Shown one piece after another: positions 21,929-34,090 of a stretch of 64,000 nt of DNA; the stretch's first letter is position 1, and the number at the start of each line of letters is the position of its first letter. The notes beneath the pieces were generated by a model. That model ran no database searches. It had not been told where the DNA came from and saw only the letters and a program-made list of their open reading frames with translations. Source of the stretch: Protonemura montana (lineage: Eukaryota; Arthropoda; Insecta; Plecoptera; Nemouridae). The translations under genes were made by a program, and so were the position numbers. Where the stretch lies: positions 3,821,701 through 3,885,700 of the forward strand of contig OX387603.1 of assembly GCA_947568835.1 (NCBI GenBank), in the 5' to 3' direction.

Positions 21929-24163
21929 TCACACAAAGCAGTCCTTCCTCGTCCCGTATAGCGCATTAAGCTCGGGATAGATCACCTTGCGAATCATAGA
22001 GTTGGTCTTCTTGGCGAGAGTATCCATCGTGGAGTTCCGCTTGAACTTCTTAATGCCCGGCTTGTGCACCAGGAACGCGTTGTCTAGGATGTGGAACTCG
22101 TAGTCAAGAGCGCACAGTGCGTAGCCCTGGGCATTGGGAAAAGAGTCGTGTATTAGCCAAAGTGTTAGTAATAATTGGTATGAACAGAATTTTCAATTTC
22201 AATTTTCAAGTACATTTTTAGATCTGGTCAAAAATTCAACCAGTCGAAAAAAGGGACTGCACAGAAATTCCACATTGTTGGTCTTGTACTGGATTGGTCT
22301 TGTACTGGATTGGAAGCGCGAATGAGTTACCTGTGCCATCCTGTCGCTCTTGCCCTCCCAGCTGAATCGCTCGTCGTAGAGCGGTTCGTCATGCGTCCCG
22401 ATGAAGATGGGCGCCCAGTGGAAGAAGTCGCCGGTACGCTTCGCTATGTGGAACACGTGGAGTCCGTCAGTCTGGTTGGCTTCCAGCCACTCCTTGGCCT
22501 TGGGCACTTTGTAACATCTGGGACATATTTTCTTGTGGAATGGGATGACCTTGCCTGTCGTCATCATCGACACCTGCAAACCAAGCAATGGGAGAAAGAT
22601 TAGTCGTTCAGAGATCATCTGTTCGGAGTTTTCATCGTAGCAGAGATTTCTTCGCATTTTTTTGGCGAGTGGTGCGAGGGTACACTTTTTTTTTTTTTTT
22701 TTTAAAGAAGAATCCGCCTACCCTTGACTGCCTACCCTTGACTGCCTACCCTTGACTGCCTACCCTTGACTGCACGCCACTGAATTACATGTACGCGGAA
22801 AGCATTCCAGTATTTTCCGAGATTCTCAACTGTGATAAATGATTAAGTAGTTAGAGCAACGGCCACTACCCTTGATAAAGTAACAGGCATAAATTACGAA
22901 ATGTCGGGAACCTTTGCTGTTTTTTACTTATCATTTTAAACCCCAATTGTTAATAGTTTTTCCTAAAACTAGTACTAGTTGGTTAGATAAAGTAGACCTG
23001 AGTCCATGATGACTTCTACAATATTATCACGTGGCTTGGTAATCGAACGCATAACCGTCGGGATAAAAAATCCCCGAAGATAATTGAATGTTTGTTCGCA
23101 ATGCGTGCTCCACGCGGCCAACCGGCGAACCACTCACCAACTCGTTCTTATTCAGCGGGATTCGTCGTCCCTTCTCGATCTCAAAGATCGACAACGGATA
23201 CACCGTGCGGTTCTCCGTGGAGGACGGCGCCTCCTGTCTCCTGATCATCGCCAGGAAGCCGTCGATAACTCCCAGACTGGGGTACAGCTCGATGTCACTT
23301 GGCAAGATGAAGTGCGTGGTGGCTGCCTCCCGCGCAACGTTCCTTCCCACGTTCACCGGGTACAAGATCTGGTTCTTGTTCGTGTACAACATGGCCGACG
23401 TGACATTCTCCCAGGGCGCCGGCAGCGAGCAGTTGGCGCGTACCAGCAGCACCTCATCCGAGGGGGGTACCACTTGAGGCACGTGTTCTCGCATCCCAAA
23501 GAAGACGTGAAAGGTGACGAACTCGCTGACCAACGGGGAGAGACAGTCTCGCGCGTATCGTATCGCGTCGACTGTCGTGGCAAAGTCGGTGCCGGGCGCG
23601 TGCATTGCCAGAGACACCGGGCCTTGCCATCGTTGTAACAGCGGCTTCAAATTGTCTAGGAACGTGAAGTCGGAGTGCGTCGTGTACGTGATACTCTCGT
23701 GGCACCGAAACGTCCTCCTAGCCGGCACGTAGTTGTACAGCACCCAGAACTCGTTGCGCTGTGCCAGGCGAGGACTACTGCCTTTATCAAAACACTCGAT
23801 GATGTCTTCGAGTTTCGCCGTCACCACTGGAGTCTCTGCCGACTCCTGTTTGCCACGCTCCGGCAGTGGCTGCAGAATCTCTACACCGCTAGAGATGAGC
23901 TCGTCGTCGGTTTGCTTCTGCACGATACCGTTCTCTGGATTCTGTTTGGTGGGAATTTCGGTGCCCGGGTCTAGCGCAAGTTGCAGAGGAGTCAGGCCGA
24001 CCACGTCGCTGTCAATCGACGCCAAGCTCCGCCCCGACGCTTGCAACCTCTCGATGAACGCCACGCCAGCGCCGTTCTCCAACGCCATGTTTGTGCCCAC
24101 GTAGAGGATGATGCCGACGATCAGGATGAGGCCGAAGCGCAGAAGCCAGTTTCTTTTTTGCAT
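21929..24163 (-). CDS. B4GAT1: Beta-1,4-glucuronyltransferase 1-like (B4GAT1), glycosyltransferase family 49
   Basis: B4GAT1 is a Golgi type II membrane enzyme. It adds glucuronic acid to xylose on O-mannosyl glycans, priming LARGE-dependent matriglycan synthesis on dystroglycan. Exons: 24163-23138, 22573-22331 and 22126-21929 (TGA). GT-AG borders join in phase to 488 residues. The first exon ends at donor GTGAGT inside NKNEL, not at the longer open frame. A short cytosolic tail is followed by a membrane helix at about residues 7-27 (LLRFGLILIVGIILYVG). The catalytic domain has THSDFTFLDNLKPLLQRWQG, the metal-binding region ILPSDIELYPS (DxE in place of the vertebrate DVD), RRIPLNKNEL, PLYDERFSWEGKSDRMAQGY and DYEFHILDNAFLVHKPGIK. 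These match the family to its C-terminus; the sequence is closest to arthropod-type paralogs as I recall them, so strict orthology to vertebrate B4GAT1 is not proven. Confidence 0.93.
22717..22772. repeat. 14-bp tandem repeat, four units
   Basis: CTACCCTTGACTGC occurs four times in B4GAT1 intron 1, just after a poly-T tract at about 22687-22703. Confidence 0.85.
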
Positions 24164-25140
24164 GGTTACCTCTCACAGTGTCAGCACCGGCGGTGTCGTT
24201 AGTTGTCCGACTAACCTTGAAGCAGTTGACACTCGGTGAGCTGTGACCTCGGCGCCGAATTCTGCAATCGGAGGACAGCAAGTGTTAGAGCCATGCCAGG
24301 GCAATGCCAGGGCAATGAAATGCAATGCAATGCAATGCAGCACCAAGAATTTCACAAGGAAAAACTTGTCTTCCCACCAGAACTACGAGACGCTGCTCTG
24401 CCGCTTTGCTCGACCATTGAATGCAAATGTTTCAAAACGTAAACATCCGAAAGCAAACGGACTCCCAGGACAAGCGATGAGGCTATGGTTATGAGGCTAG
24501 TTATGAATGTTGGTTATGAGAGTTGGTTTTCAGTTGACAATATTTACCCTGTAACTTTTCACCAAGCACAAATTAATTTCTGTGTGACCAAATTTTTTCG
24601 CTTACCAAATAACCGAACGTTAAATTGTTTCTTGTATAGTTTCACGAGCACACAAGCACCTCGCGCCAGGCATTCGACTGCAACCAGCTGGTCAGTGCTG
24701 ACCATCCTATAGCCGTCGATCCTGCACACTACCAGCGAACCACCAATCCTCCTCCATACACTCACCGCGTCAAGGTATATGGTCAGTGACCGGGCCAAGT
24801 TATTCTTGACTAAAACATAACACGCCTAAGCCGCAGCTTGTTTCAAAGGAGCGGACATTCGCCGTCGGCTCTATGCTAGACATTCCGTAACAAGGTGCTT
24901 ATTTCGCTCCACGCAACGAAATCAATTTTTAATTTTTGCTGGCAGCGAACAAAGTATTGGTCCAGGTTCCTTATTTCAAAAGAATCGGTAAGCTCACACC
25001 TTGTTTTTGACGGCTATCGTGCAGACACGAAACTCCGCGTCCATCCAGAGCCAAATTACTCATTTCGCTGTAGTGCTGGTCGCCGCGAAACAAGTCCACT
25101 GGTGGTTTTTAGACTCATGTCTACTTGATTTAGGCTTAGC
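24164..25140. other. 5' flank of B4GAT1, no further gene recognised
   Basis: Probable B4GAT1 promoter and 5' UTR, with a short TGCAA-type microsatellite at about 24315-24345. Around 24845-24910 there is a segment similar to 6320-6370 (GGACATTCGCC and CTCCACGCAA elements). No coding exon is supported. Confidence 0.45.
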
Positions 25141-25146
25141 ACTAGT

Positions 25147-25428
25147 TTTAACAAAAACTATTTGAAATGGGTTTTGAATGCTTAGTAAAGGACAACTAAA
25201 TTTTCCGACGTTTAGTAACATGTACTTCTTCAAGGGTTAGAGCAGTCCCGACAATTTGTTATTGTTAGTATTATTATTATTCTTATTATTATTCTTTTGT
25301 TATTGGAAAATTGTCAGGACTGCTTTTAACCTTTGAAGAAGTAACTAGTACATGTTACGAAACGTCGGGAAATTTAGTTTTCCTTTACTTAGGATTCAAA
25401 ACCCATTTCAAATAGTTTTTGTTAAGTC
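25147..25428. mobile_element. Palindromic MITE with TTAA ends
   Basis: TTAACAAAAACTATTTGAAA at the left is matched by its reverse complement at the right end. The arms are about 110 bp with a short (ATT)n-rich loop at about 25260-25300. Inside the arms lies a conserved motif (CGACGTTTAGTAACATGTAC and CTTCTTCAAGGGTTA). Related single ends are at about 15850, 22868 and 30430. Termini read TTAA, the target of piggyBac-like elements, but no transposase is present. Confidence 0.75.
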
Positions 25429-25794
25429 CACTGATTAAAATTTAACTCGGCAGTCAAAAAAGCAGCAAAATCTCTCTTCTTGTTAGATGTTCTAGGACTG
25501 CAAGAGAGGCTCTAGCAGACTGGAGTTCACTGATCTGGCTGATCTCTGAAATATGATCGCTGCTCCGGCGCCTCTGATCGCTGATATCATAAGGGAGCAT
25601 ACATGTAATGAAAAATGTCTCCTGCAACTTAATTTGACCTTTAAATTGTGGTTATTTAAGTTATTTTTCCCGTATCGACTTCGACATTCAGACGTTGAAA
25701 TGTTAGGTGTTTGATGTTAACCTAACCCCATTTGCAATTTAAATCTGTGCTTTAAATCATTTCACTTGGTTGTCAGCTTTTGGATTCGACTTTT

Positions 25795-26130
25795 GAAATA
25801 TGGGTGACCATCAAACACATGACCAGTTCTGTTCTGGAGAGAGGTTAGAGGGTTGAAAGTTAGTTCAGCAACTTAACTCGCCTTGCTGATCAACCTCTCG
25901 ACGACATGGATTTGTGGAGGAATCCTGTTGTTCGAGTTGAACGGTCCTTCGGAAGAGACGTTAATCCAGTGGTCCCATTGGTGCTCGTCGACAAGAGTAG
26001 GCTACTTGCACCAGGTTACCCCTTCTTCCTTCTTAATTAGGAAGGTAATTCATCATCCTCATCATCACTCACTCATTAACCAGCACTATTAGACCAGCGC
26101 CACATAGTCCGTTGTCAAAATAGTGCGTCG
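25795..26130 (+). mobile_element. 5S-derived SINE, 5'-truncated
   Basis: It starts at ATGGGTGACCATCAAACACA, the end of the 5S-like head. It continues through AGTTCTGTTCTGGAGAGAGG and CTCGACGACATGGATTTGTG and ends in CATCATCCTCATCATCACTC. The 5S head is otherwise missing. Confidence 0.75.
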
Positions 26131-26836
26131 TTAAACGTCACTAATCAATCAATCAATCTGAACTTATGATGCACTTATGATGCACTTAAAGCAAGAACTT
26201 CACGGGCAATGAAAATAAAACATCCGCCCACAGGAGATTGGGAGCGTCTGTAGGCGAGACAAGAAAAATATCTGCCGATTAAATTTATACGCAAGAAACC
26301 AGTTCTGGGTCACGAAGAAGAAACGGCAGTACAAGATTAGGCAGTGCGTGAATGGGCCGCCAAGCAAGTGGTCTCTGACAGGTCATTTCGGGCCAAACAC
26401 CAGTTCTAGTAAAACAGGTATGAAACGAGCGACTGGAGCAGATCTTTTTTAGAATTGCTTGACCTCTCAAAATAAGATTTTTGTGTGAGCACTCGGTTTT
26501 GTGTATGACATTGCTCGGTTGATATTGTGAATGCGGACCCTTGGTTCGCTGATGGTAAAGGCTCTAATGTATTTTAGGCATATAAACTTCCGGTCGGTTG
26601 TCACTGCCCGTAAATAAAACCGCCCGTTGAGTGCACTGGTTAGATCGCACTACAACGCAGAAAATATCGTATCTTGTAAAGGTTTGCAACAAGTGCAACA
26701 AAAGTCAGAATATCACATATATCTCCCAATCGGTCCTATTTTGAGGCGTTGCTTATGCCTAAAATTCAAAAGCTATATTTCACAAAATTGCGTCAAGTAG
26801 CTGCGAACGAATGACGTTGTTAGGAAATTTAGTTTG

Positions 26837-27336
26837 CCTGTGAAAACTTTGAAGCAACTCGTGGTACGCGTAAGTGCCACGGGACTGCCTATACGTACGG
26901 TTAATCCAACCATGACAAGTTTCAACTGAAATAATCGTCTAAAACGAGGCGAAAATTTGTCTCTTCGTACCAGGCGAGTAGCCGACCGAAGAGTATCGCC
27001 TGAAACCTACTGCATCGCTGTTCAAGTGACGTCACAACACGTGCTCGATCGACCCAGCCTCCTACTTTTAATCGACTGAAGCTCGGCTCCCATTAGCTGA
27101 CCGGTTTTCGAAGTGGATTGAGGTGATAACAGCAATGGCGTCCACGGCTGCTATCACAGACCAAATGTTTTCCAGGCATGCAGATGCTACAGAACTGCAA
27201 ATTCTCGTACTTTTATTGCGGATTTTTAACTATATTAATTTTAACTATGTTAGCATTTGTTAAATGTGAGTGTTCTTGACCAAATCAAGTCACACAGCGG
27301 GTCCAATTGCTTACGAGCCCTCCTCGAATCGTCACA
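26837..27336 (+). repeat. Left arm of a 500-bp inverted repeat
   Basis: The sequence from CCTGTGAAAACTTTGAAGCA to CCTCCTCGAATCGTCACA recurs in reverse complement at 31353-31852. It contains TGACGTCAC and CACGTG. The pair bounds a 5.0 kb segment. Similarity is high over the whole 500 bp. No clear target-site duplication is seen outside the arms. Confidence 0.85.
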
Positions 27337-27344
27337 CCAAACGG

Positions 27345-27570
27345 TTCGGCCTGTTGGAAACACCGATTCTCGTGAGATCACCGACGTTAAGCAACACTGC
27401 GCTAAGTCAGGTATTGGATGGGTGACCATCATACACATGACCAGTTCTGTTCGGGAGAGAGGTTGGAGGGATGAAAGTTAGTTCAGCAACTTCACTCGCC
27501 TTGCTCATGAAACACTCGACTGCATAAATTTGAGGAGGAATCCTGCTGTTCGAGTTGTACCTTCCTGAAA
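27345..27570 (+). mobile_element. 5S rRNA-derived SINE with well-preserved 5S head
   Basis: The head reads CACCGATTCTCGTGAGATCA, CCGACGTTAAGCAACACTGC, then GGTATTGGATGGGTGACC. It follows animal 5S rRNA from its middle to the end of the internal promoter. The SINE body follows (CAGTTCTGTTCGGGAGAGAG and AAAGTTAGTTCAGCAACTTC). It starts almost exactly at the inner end of the 500-bp inverted-repeat arm. Confidence 0.82.
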
Positions 27571-28504
27571 GTCTTCCTGGAAAATATCTAAATTCCAGCC
27601 GAACTTCTCCATTTCTATCTTCACCGTTTCACAAAGCTAAAGACCACTTAAATAAGCAGGTTAAGATGAAAATAGAAGTATCTGATTAGGTGTAACCATG
27701 GGGATGAATCTCATAAATTAAGTTGGATATATTAAAACTGCCTGTTAGCAGAAATGTTGCCCAAAGTTGTATATGCACTCCCAATTAAATGTCATAAAGA
27801 AAAGAAATTAGATTCACAGTTTTGTCAAAGATTGACAAACGAACCGTTTCCAAACTTTTAACTCTTGTTTATTTCTATCTTTTAAAGTTGATGGGTTTAA
27901 TGCTTATTGAATGGCAAACACTATCATACGTGTTCCTACCCAATTTTTATCACCAACTCTCCCATCCCTATGGGGTGGTAATACATGAACACTACCATGT
28001 AGCAAGCGTGTTTACCTTATTCAATACGAAAAGATAAGATATGCTTAAAAAATCATTAATAACAGACAAATATTAGATGCAATAATTTAAAATCAATATG
28101 AACATAATATAAAAGAAATACATAATATAAAATAAACATAAATAAACAAAATAAAATAAAGACGGGTCGTCTTCTGGACGCTACGTCGTTATCATTGCGC
28201 GATTAAAGTGTTCAATTACACTAGTTTACCCCGAAGTTCTTAATTCACTGAGGTCTGCCACCCATTTTGCTTGTATTTATAGTAACATTTCGTTGTTTCA
28301 TCACCAAAAGTCATCTTTAAATTCACTGCCATCCAACAGTGAACCGTCGTCAGAAGGAATTTCGGTTCATTTGGTTTTATGAAGTGTGGCTTTAGTACCT
28401 GGTCACTGACAGGCCCATTGGGTGAGACATCTCAGTCCCAAAGATCAAAATAATTCTCATAATGCTTCAATTTTTTAAACAACTTTCAACCCTTGTACCT
28501 ACTA

Positions 28505-29165
28505 GACCATGCAGTAATAACAATAATAATAATAATAATAATAATCACAATAATAAATGCTTTTATTCGTCCCGATTGATCATTTTACAATAATTTTGGA
28601 CATGTCAACACATATGAGTAAATAAATAACTAATTACACTGTATACATATTATGTAAGCTAGACAATCTTATCAGTCTGTCCATAAAATTCTTCAACACT
28701 ATAAAAATATTTTTCTACGCACCATGTCTTAAGTACCTACATTTTTTAAATTGCTTTTTGATTGATTTTTTATTTCTAAAGACAAAGAGTTGTACAGTTT
28801 CGTTCCAGCTCAGTTAGGGCACTTCTCAACCATAACAAGTTTGTGCGTCGCCAGTCTTTTTACATTTTGTTGTCTAGTGTCATATGCTCTTACCGAGCAG
28901 ACATTTTTTAAACTTTTGTCATATACAAAAATAAAAATTTTCAATCTATAAATAGTCATTATTTTATTAATCCTTAAACAACGGTTTGCAGCTATCTTTG
29001 TGAAACACCTCCGCACATGGGTTAAAACTTGCTCCCGCTAAAATTCGAACAGCTCTCTTCTGATCCGTGAACAATATTTTTACAGCTGGTGCTTGCCCCC
29101 ATAATGTTATTCCATATTGTATGTGTGAATTGATATATGCATAATACACAAGTTTTGCTATTCTG
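28505..29165 (-). mobile_element. LINE 3' fragment with (AAT)n tail
   Basis: Minus-strand frames contain YINSHIQYGITLWGQAPA and DQKRAVRILAGASF, then a second frame with RQQNVKRLATHKLVMVEKCP. These are Jockey/CR1-type reverse-transcriptase C-terminal patterns broken by frameshifts. The 3' end is marked by AATAATAATAATAATAATAA at about 28515-28545. It is a dead copy. Confidence 0.75.
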
Positions 29166-29699
29166 ACGTCACATATACGCAGAATTATTGTTAATACTCA
29201 TAGTGTAACTCATTGTTTAATGTACTCATAGTGTACGGTGGTATAATGGCAAATTACCACCCTTTTTTCATGAATAGAACTCGTAATAATTATGAAAATA
29301 CTGTTTGAAAGCTCAGAAATGGTAGTAGATATATCAGCTTAGCTAAAAATTCGTTTGTATTCAAAAATTAAAGCGCACATGCATCGGTATGCCCTCAAAG
29401 GCAACAAGCGAGCAAACTGATTATTGTGGTAGCGATTTGAGGTATGCGTAAGTTTTACCGCCCTAGGAATCAGCAGAAAACAAATCCAGAAATGGTGGTA
29501 AAGGTGTCTTACCACCTGTGTTACCACCATGCCTCTTAGAGTTAACAAACAAAAAACATTTTCTTAATGGCCGTTGCCAAGCAAAAAAAAAAACACTATT
29601 TAAATGACTGTTAGGTTTGTAACGGAACACTGAAAAATCGGCTCTTATATTAAAGAGTCATAGGATATATTCATAAAGTAGATTCATATGATAGTATAG

Positions 29700-29865
29700 T
29701 TCTGCAGAGTCAGAGCCTTACTGTTGAACTGTCTGCTGAGCAAACGAGGCCGGCAACACGTGGTAACGGCAGGTGCTACACGATAATAATAAACATATAC
29801 AAGTAAATAAAAACGACTCGAAATATCGATATCAATCGTTGAGGTTAGCAATTTTTTTGAGTTGA
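29700..29865. repeat. Dispersed repeat, diverged copy 2 of 3
   Basis: GTCTGCTGAGCAAACGAGGC, CGGCAACACGTGGTAACGG and ATCGTTGAGGTTAGCAATTT match the family at 10385-10605 and 43735-43965. Confidence 0.55.
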
Positions 29866-29939
29866 TTTTATTTTTTCATCCATTCATTACAACAAGTAGA
29901 TAATATTTAATCTGTGACATTTAACTCAAGTTAAAGCCA

Positions 29940-30195
29940 CATTATTTTTTGTCTTCTTCATTCTCCTTTTCATTCACAAACTTGTTCCATACTTCCTTAT
30001 CTAGCCAGATGTCTTTATCTCTTCTACTTCATTTCATTTCCCTCCTCTTGCTTGTACTTTCTGTATCCGTCTTTCTCTTGGTCTTCCTCTTCTCCTTCTC
30101 TCATATTCCAAGCTTAAAATCTTTGTCGATAATCTTTCTTAGTCCATTCTCATATTTTTTCCAAATAATTTTAATCTTTCTTTCCCAATTTTAAA
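29940..30195. repeat. Pyrimidine-rich (CTT-type) low-complexity tract
   Basis: About 250 bp of T/C-rich sequence with many TCTTC, TTTCC and CTCTT runs. The resulting Ser/Leu/Phe-rich frame is an artefact of composition. Confidence 0.7.
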
Positions 30196-31352
30196 TCATA
30201 AGCTCTCATATATTTATTCGACTTGAACACATGAAAACACCTGACGATCAGAATCACCTGCAAAACCCAGCACGGTGTAATAAAAACTGTCAGAAATGTC
30301 ATTGTGCAATCTGGTAAATGAGTTTTGAACCTTTAATATGCGCGAATGATGGAGTGATTATGATGATTCATGTAGTCTAGCGTAAAAAAAACACAATTAA
30401 TTATATGGTTTTTGAGTGATGAGTAAATCAAGTGATTTTCCCGATGTTTCGCAACGTATGCCTGTAATCAAGGGTTAAAGTAACTGCAACTTTTCTTCCA
30501 CAGCAAACGAACCAAAAATAAATGAAAACAAAACCTTTTCTAGGCACCCTAAATGCAACTTACTAAAATAATCTAACCCAATAACTTAAAGAACTAATGT
30601 ATGTGTCATTCCACGTCAAACCAAGAGCAAAAAATCTAACCATTGTAATATAAAAAAAATTGATTCTACATACAGTGGGCCTCGGACAGAATAAAACAAT
30701 ATATGTTATTTTTAATTTCCAAATTTATGAAAAGATCACAATGTACCCTGCGTCTACGTTATTATCCCAACCCCAAAATGCCCTAGAGACACGGCATTAG
30801 TTGTGATGCTGGCGTCTTCATCGAGTTCGTCGAGTTCATCGAGTTTGTGGCGGGTAGGTCGTCATGCTCAACACAGCAATGCAATGTGATCTGTCAGCTG
30901 CCAGTCTTTTACACTCCATCGGATTCCTTCTCAAGGAATCTGCACTTTAGACCCAGGTCAGTTGCACGGCATTTACCCGACGAAATCTCTCGGAAATAAT
31001 GACAAATATTAAAACATAACACTTAAGTGAAAGATTATCAGTTGAAAAAGGCAAAAAAAAAAAAATAATCTAGGAATCTTTTAAGAGCGACCAAAAGGTG
31101 TAGTCAATTTCACGGTTAGAAAGATTCGCCGAGAGAAAACGTAGAAATCTACAGAGAGAAAACCTACCTTGGCAGATGCCAGGCTGATCATGTAAGTTAG
31201 CATGAGACAAATCAGTGTCTCTCAACGAGTCAATGGAAGGCAGAAGAATATTAACCTTGAAGGGTTAATAAAAATACCGACTGATTCCATCTCCTATGTA
31301 GCTAAGCCACGAGGTAGATATGACGGTGCAATCCGGACAGCCAGTTGATGCA

Positions 31353-31852
31353 TGTGACGATTCGAGGAGGGCTCAAACGCAATTTTACTCTCAATGTGAC
31401 TTGATTTAGTCAAGAACACTCACATCTAACAAATTCTAACATTGTTAAAATTAATCTAATTAAACATTCCCAATTAAAGTACGAGAATTTGCAGTTGTTT
31501 AGCATCTGCATGCCTAGAAAACATTTCGTCTGTGATAGCAGCTGTGGACGCCATTGCTGTTATCACCTCCATCCACTTCGAAAACCGGTCAGCTAATGGG
31601 AGCCGCGCTTCAGTCGATTAAAAGTAGGAGGCTGGGTCGATCGAGCACGTGTTGTGACGTCACTTGAACAGCGATGCAGTAGGTTTCAGGCGATACTCTT
31701 CTGTCGGCTACTCGCCTGGTACGAAGAGACAAATTTTCGCCTCGTTTTAGACGATTATTTCAGTTGAAACTTGTCATGGTTGGATTAACCGTACGTATAG
31801 GCAGTCCCGTGGCACTCACGCGTACCACGAGTTGCTTCAAAGTTTTCACAGG
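31353..31852 (-). repeat. Right arm of the 500-bp inverted repeat
   Basis: Reverse complement of 26837-27336, from TGTGACGATTCGAGGAGG to AAGTTTTCACAGG. The enclosed 4.0 kb holds a 5S SINE, a LINE fragment, a dispersed repeat and the pyrimidine tract but no recognised transposase. It may be a large non-autonomous or gutted terminal-inverted-repeat element, or an inverted duplication. Confidence 0.85.
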
Positions 31853-32877
31853 TAAATGAAATATTCTGAAGACGTGATACTTTCCCAGGTTAATTTTCAG
31901 TTCGTTTTTTTTAACTTTATAGACTTCCTTATTTATTTTCCTAAAATAAACTAAAAGAAACTGCATTTTAAATAAATTCAAGAGACTACGGGCCCACGAG
32001 CGAAGGCTAGAATACTACCAACTCTAAGAAATAATTTTACATCTAAATAATACACACATAAAGTCATTGTAAATTCATTAAATCATATCTTTTTAATAAT
32101 CGTTTACAGAGTAGAAACAATATGCCTTTGGGAATTGTTTTAGCACCCTATCATAGTGTTTGTCATTGTGTCTTGCTCTAATATTGATAGGAAGGTGATA
32201 AAACATCTTCACTCCATTTAAGATCGGTCCTTTTGTAAAAAATTTAGTTGTCAACTCATACCATTTGGTATTACGTCTCCGGGTGAGATTGTAATTGCTA
32301 CATTCTTGATTTGAGTCGACGATTTTAATCGTAAGTCAATTGTTAGACCTAAGAACATGGCTTCATCCCTTACCCTTGAGGTAAATAAGTGGGGACTTCT
32401 TGTATGTATCAATCAGTTTACTGTTCTGATGGGGTTTTTATTAATCAGCACAGTTTTTCCGGCGTTTAGATTTAAGTAATTGTGATTTAAATGACAACAT
32501 TTTTATTTAATTTTGATTTAAATGTTATTGTCATTGGAGATTTAACTCCATTCTTCCATTTGTTTAACCATTGGTTAAGGCTATGGGAGAGAAAAAAATA
32601 CAACTTTGGAATTCTGCTAGCTTGCTATCTGACCCTTTCCTGATTGTGGTTTCAAAGTTACTACTTTACTTTCTTTGTCGGTACATACTGTCGTTGATAC
32701 TATGTTAGTAGTTATAAAAAGCTCACCAGAAAGTTTCATGGTAGTTTCATTCATTAGTTGTCTTCATCATTTATATCTTGTTGGTCCTGTCCTTGGGTGA
32801 ATCATCTCGGATACAAGGGATTAATTTCGACTTAATTTTTGTGCATTTTTTGATTGATGTAATCGGTGACACCCTTG

Positions 32878-33118
32878 CAGACCACCCTGACGCCACCCTT
32901 TATACTGAACGTGCATTTAGCGTCGTCATAGCTGTTAAATAATGAGCTGGGAACAGCTTTTGTTTCAGCTTTTGCCCTTTGCTTCATTGGCATGAGAATC
33001 ACACGGTCACAAAACACCTTTGCCTTAATTAGCATTAAGACCACCCTGACGCCCCCCTTTTATACTAAAATTGCATTTAACGTCATAGCTGTGAGATGAC
33101 CAGCTGAGAACCACTTTT
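32878..33118. repeat. Direct repeat of about 85 bp
   Basis: GACCACCCTGACGCCACCCT with CTGAACGTGCATTTAGCGTC (32878-32962) recurs as GACCACCCTGACGCCCCCCT with a similar continuation at 33039-33118. The period is 161 bp. Function unknown. Confidence 0.65.
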
Positions 33119-33179
33119 AACGTAAATACCAGATTGCATCAAGCGATCTCTTGTTAACTTAATTTTGTAATTTCTTTAT

Positions 33180-33960
33180 TTTAAATGGCTATAAAAGCCA
33201 GTTACACAACAGTCTTACATTAGTCTTATATATCAATTATAATAAGTATTCATTATTACCTCAAAACATTTTTTTTAATTTATTTTCATTTTTTATCATT
33301 TTTACACTTGTAGGTAGCTTGTCAAACATAACAACCCCCTGATTATACACATATTCTAGCCATTTTTCACTATTGCAATGTCTCCTCATAGCATTGTTCG
33401 TTTTAGCACTTCTTGTATTTATGCTATGTACTTCATTAACACTCTTAAATGTATCAATTAAATATGCTGGCATTCGCCCCTTCCGAACTTTAAATATAAA
33501 TACTAACACTAAGACCCGTATCTGATTAATAACATCTATCCATTTAATTTTAGCCAGCATCTCTGCAATGGGGGTTAATGCATCTCATTGCTTTATTTTG
33601 AAGTCGCTGTAGTTAACTGATATCATTTTTAAATATTTGGAAAAGTACTGTAGCTCCATACTCAAAATGTGGTCTTATAATTGCATGTATACCATAGTTC
33701 TAGTCCACATAGACAATTTACATCCAATTCTTCTTAGATAACCAATTTTTTTCCCTACCTTTTTGCATACGTATTCAATATGACTTTTAAAACTTAGTTT
33801 ATTATCTATTACTATTCCTAGATATTTGAAAACATCAACATACTCAATTTTACCGTCATCTATAAACAACTCATAATTTCCTTCATCTAATTTCCTTTTG
33901 GCAGGTCCTAGCACCATGGCTTTGGGGTGTTTTTCCGATTCAACATTCTAATGCATGTGT
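33180..33960 (-). mobile_element. LINE 3' fragment, broken reverse transcriptase
   Basis: One minus-strand frame (33917-33675) contains VFKYLGIVIDNKLSFKSHI and VGKKIGYLRRIG. A second (33560-33261) contains KWIDVINQIRVLVLVFIFKV and VMFDKLPTSVK. These are typical C-terminal reverse-transcriptase features of Jockey/CR1/BovB-type LINEs. The frames are separated by a break, so it is inactive. Confidence 0.8.
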
Positions 33961-33989
33961 TCCCACACTTGCCAGTATATAAAGTCCTA

Positions 33990-34090
33990 TTTTTGATGCA
34001 AGAGACACCAGAGACACCAGATACAGCAGAGACACCAGAGAAGCCAGAGAAGCCAGTGTAGCTAGTGTAACCAGTGTAGTAGTGTAGTCA
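33990..34090. repeat. Imperfect short tandem repeat
   Basis: Units of roughly 9-10 bp, of the types GAGACACCA, GAAGCCA and GTGTAGCCA, follow one another. No coding meaning is seen. Confidence 0.6.

Noticed and set aside
23027-23137. Extension of B4GAT1 exon 1 past NKNEL
   Set aside because: A consensus donor GTGAGT sits at the NKNEL border and only that junction joins in phase to exon 2; the extension has no family similarity.
23084-24202. Several 70-180 residue frames on the plus strand
   Set aside because: Antisense shadows of the GC-rich first exon of the B4GAT1-like gene.
29949-30194. Ser/Leu/Phe-rich 81-residue frame
   Set aside because: Low-complexity pyrimidine tract; composition alone explains it.
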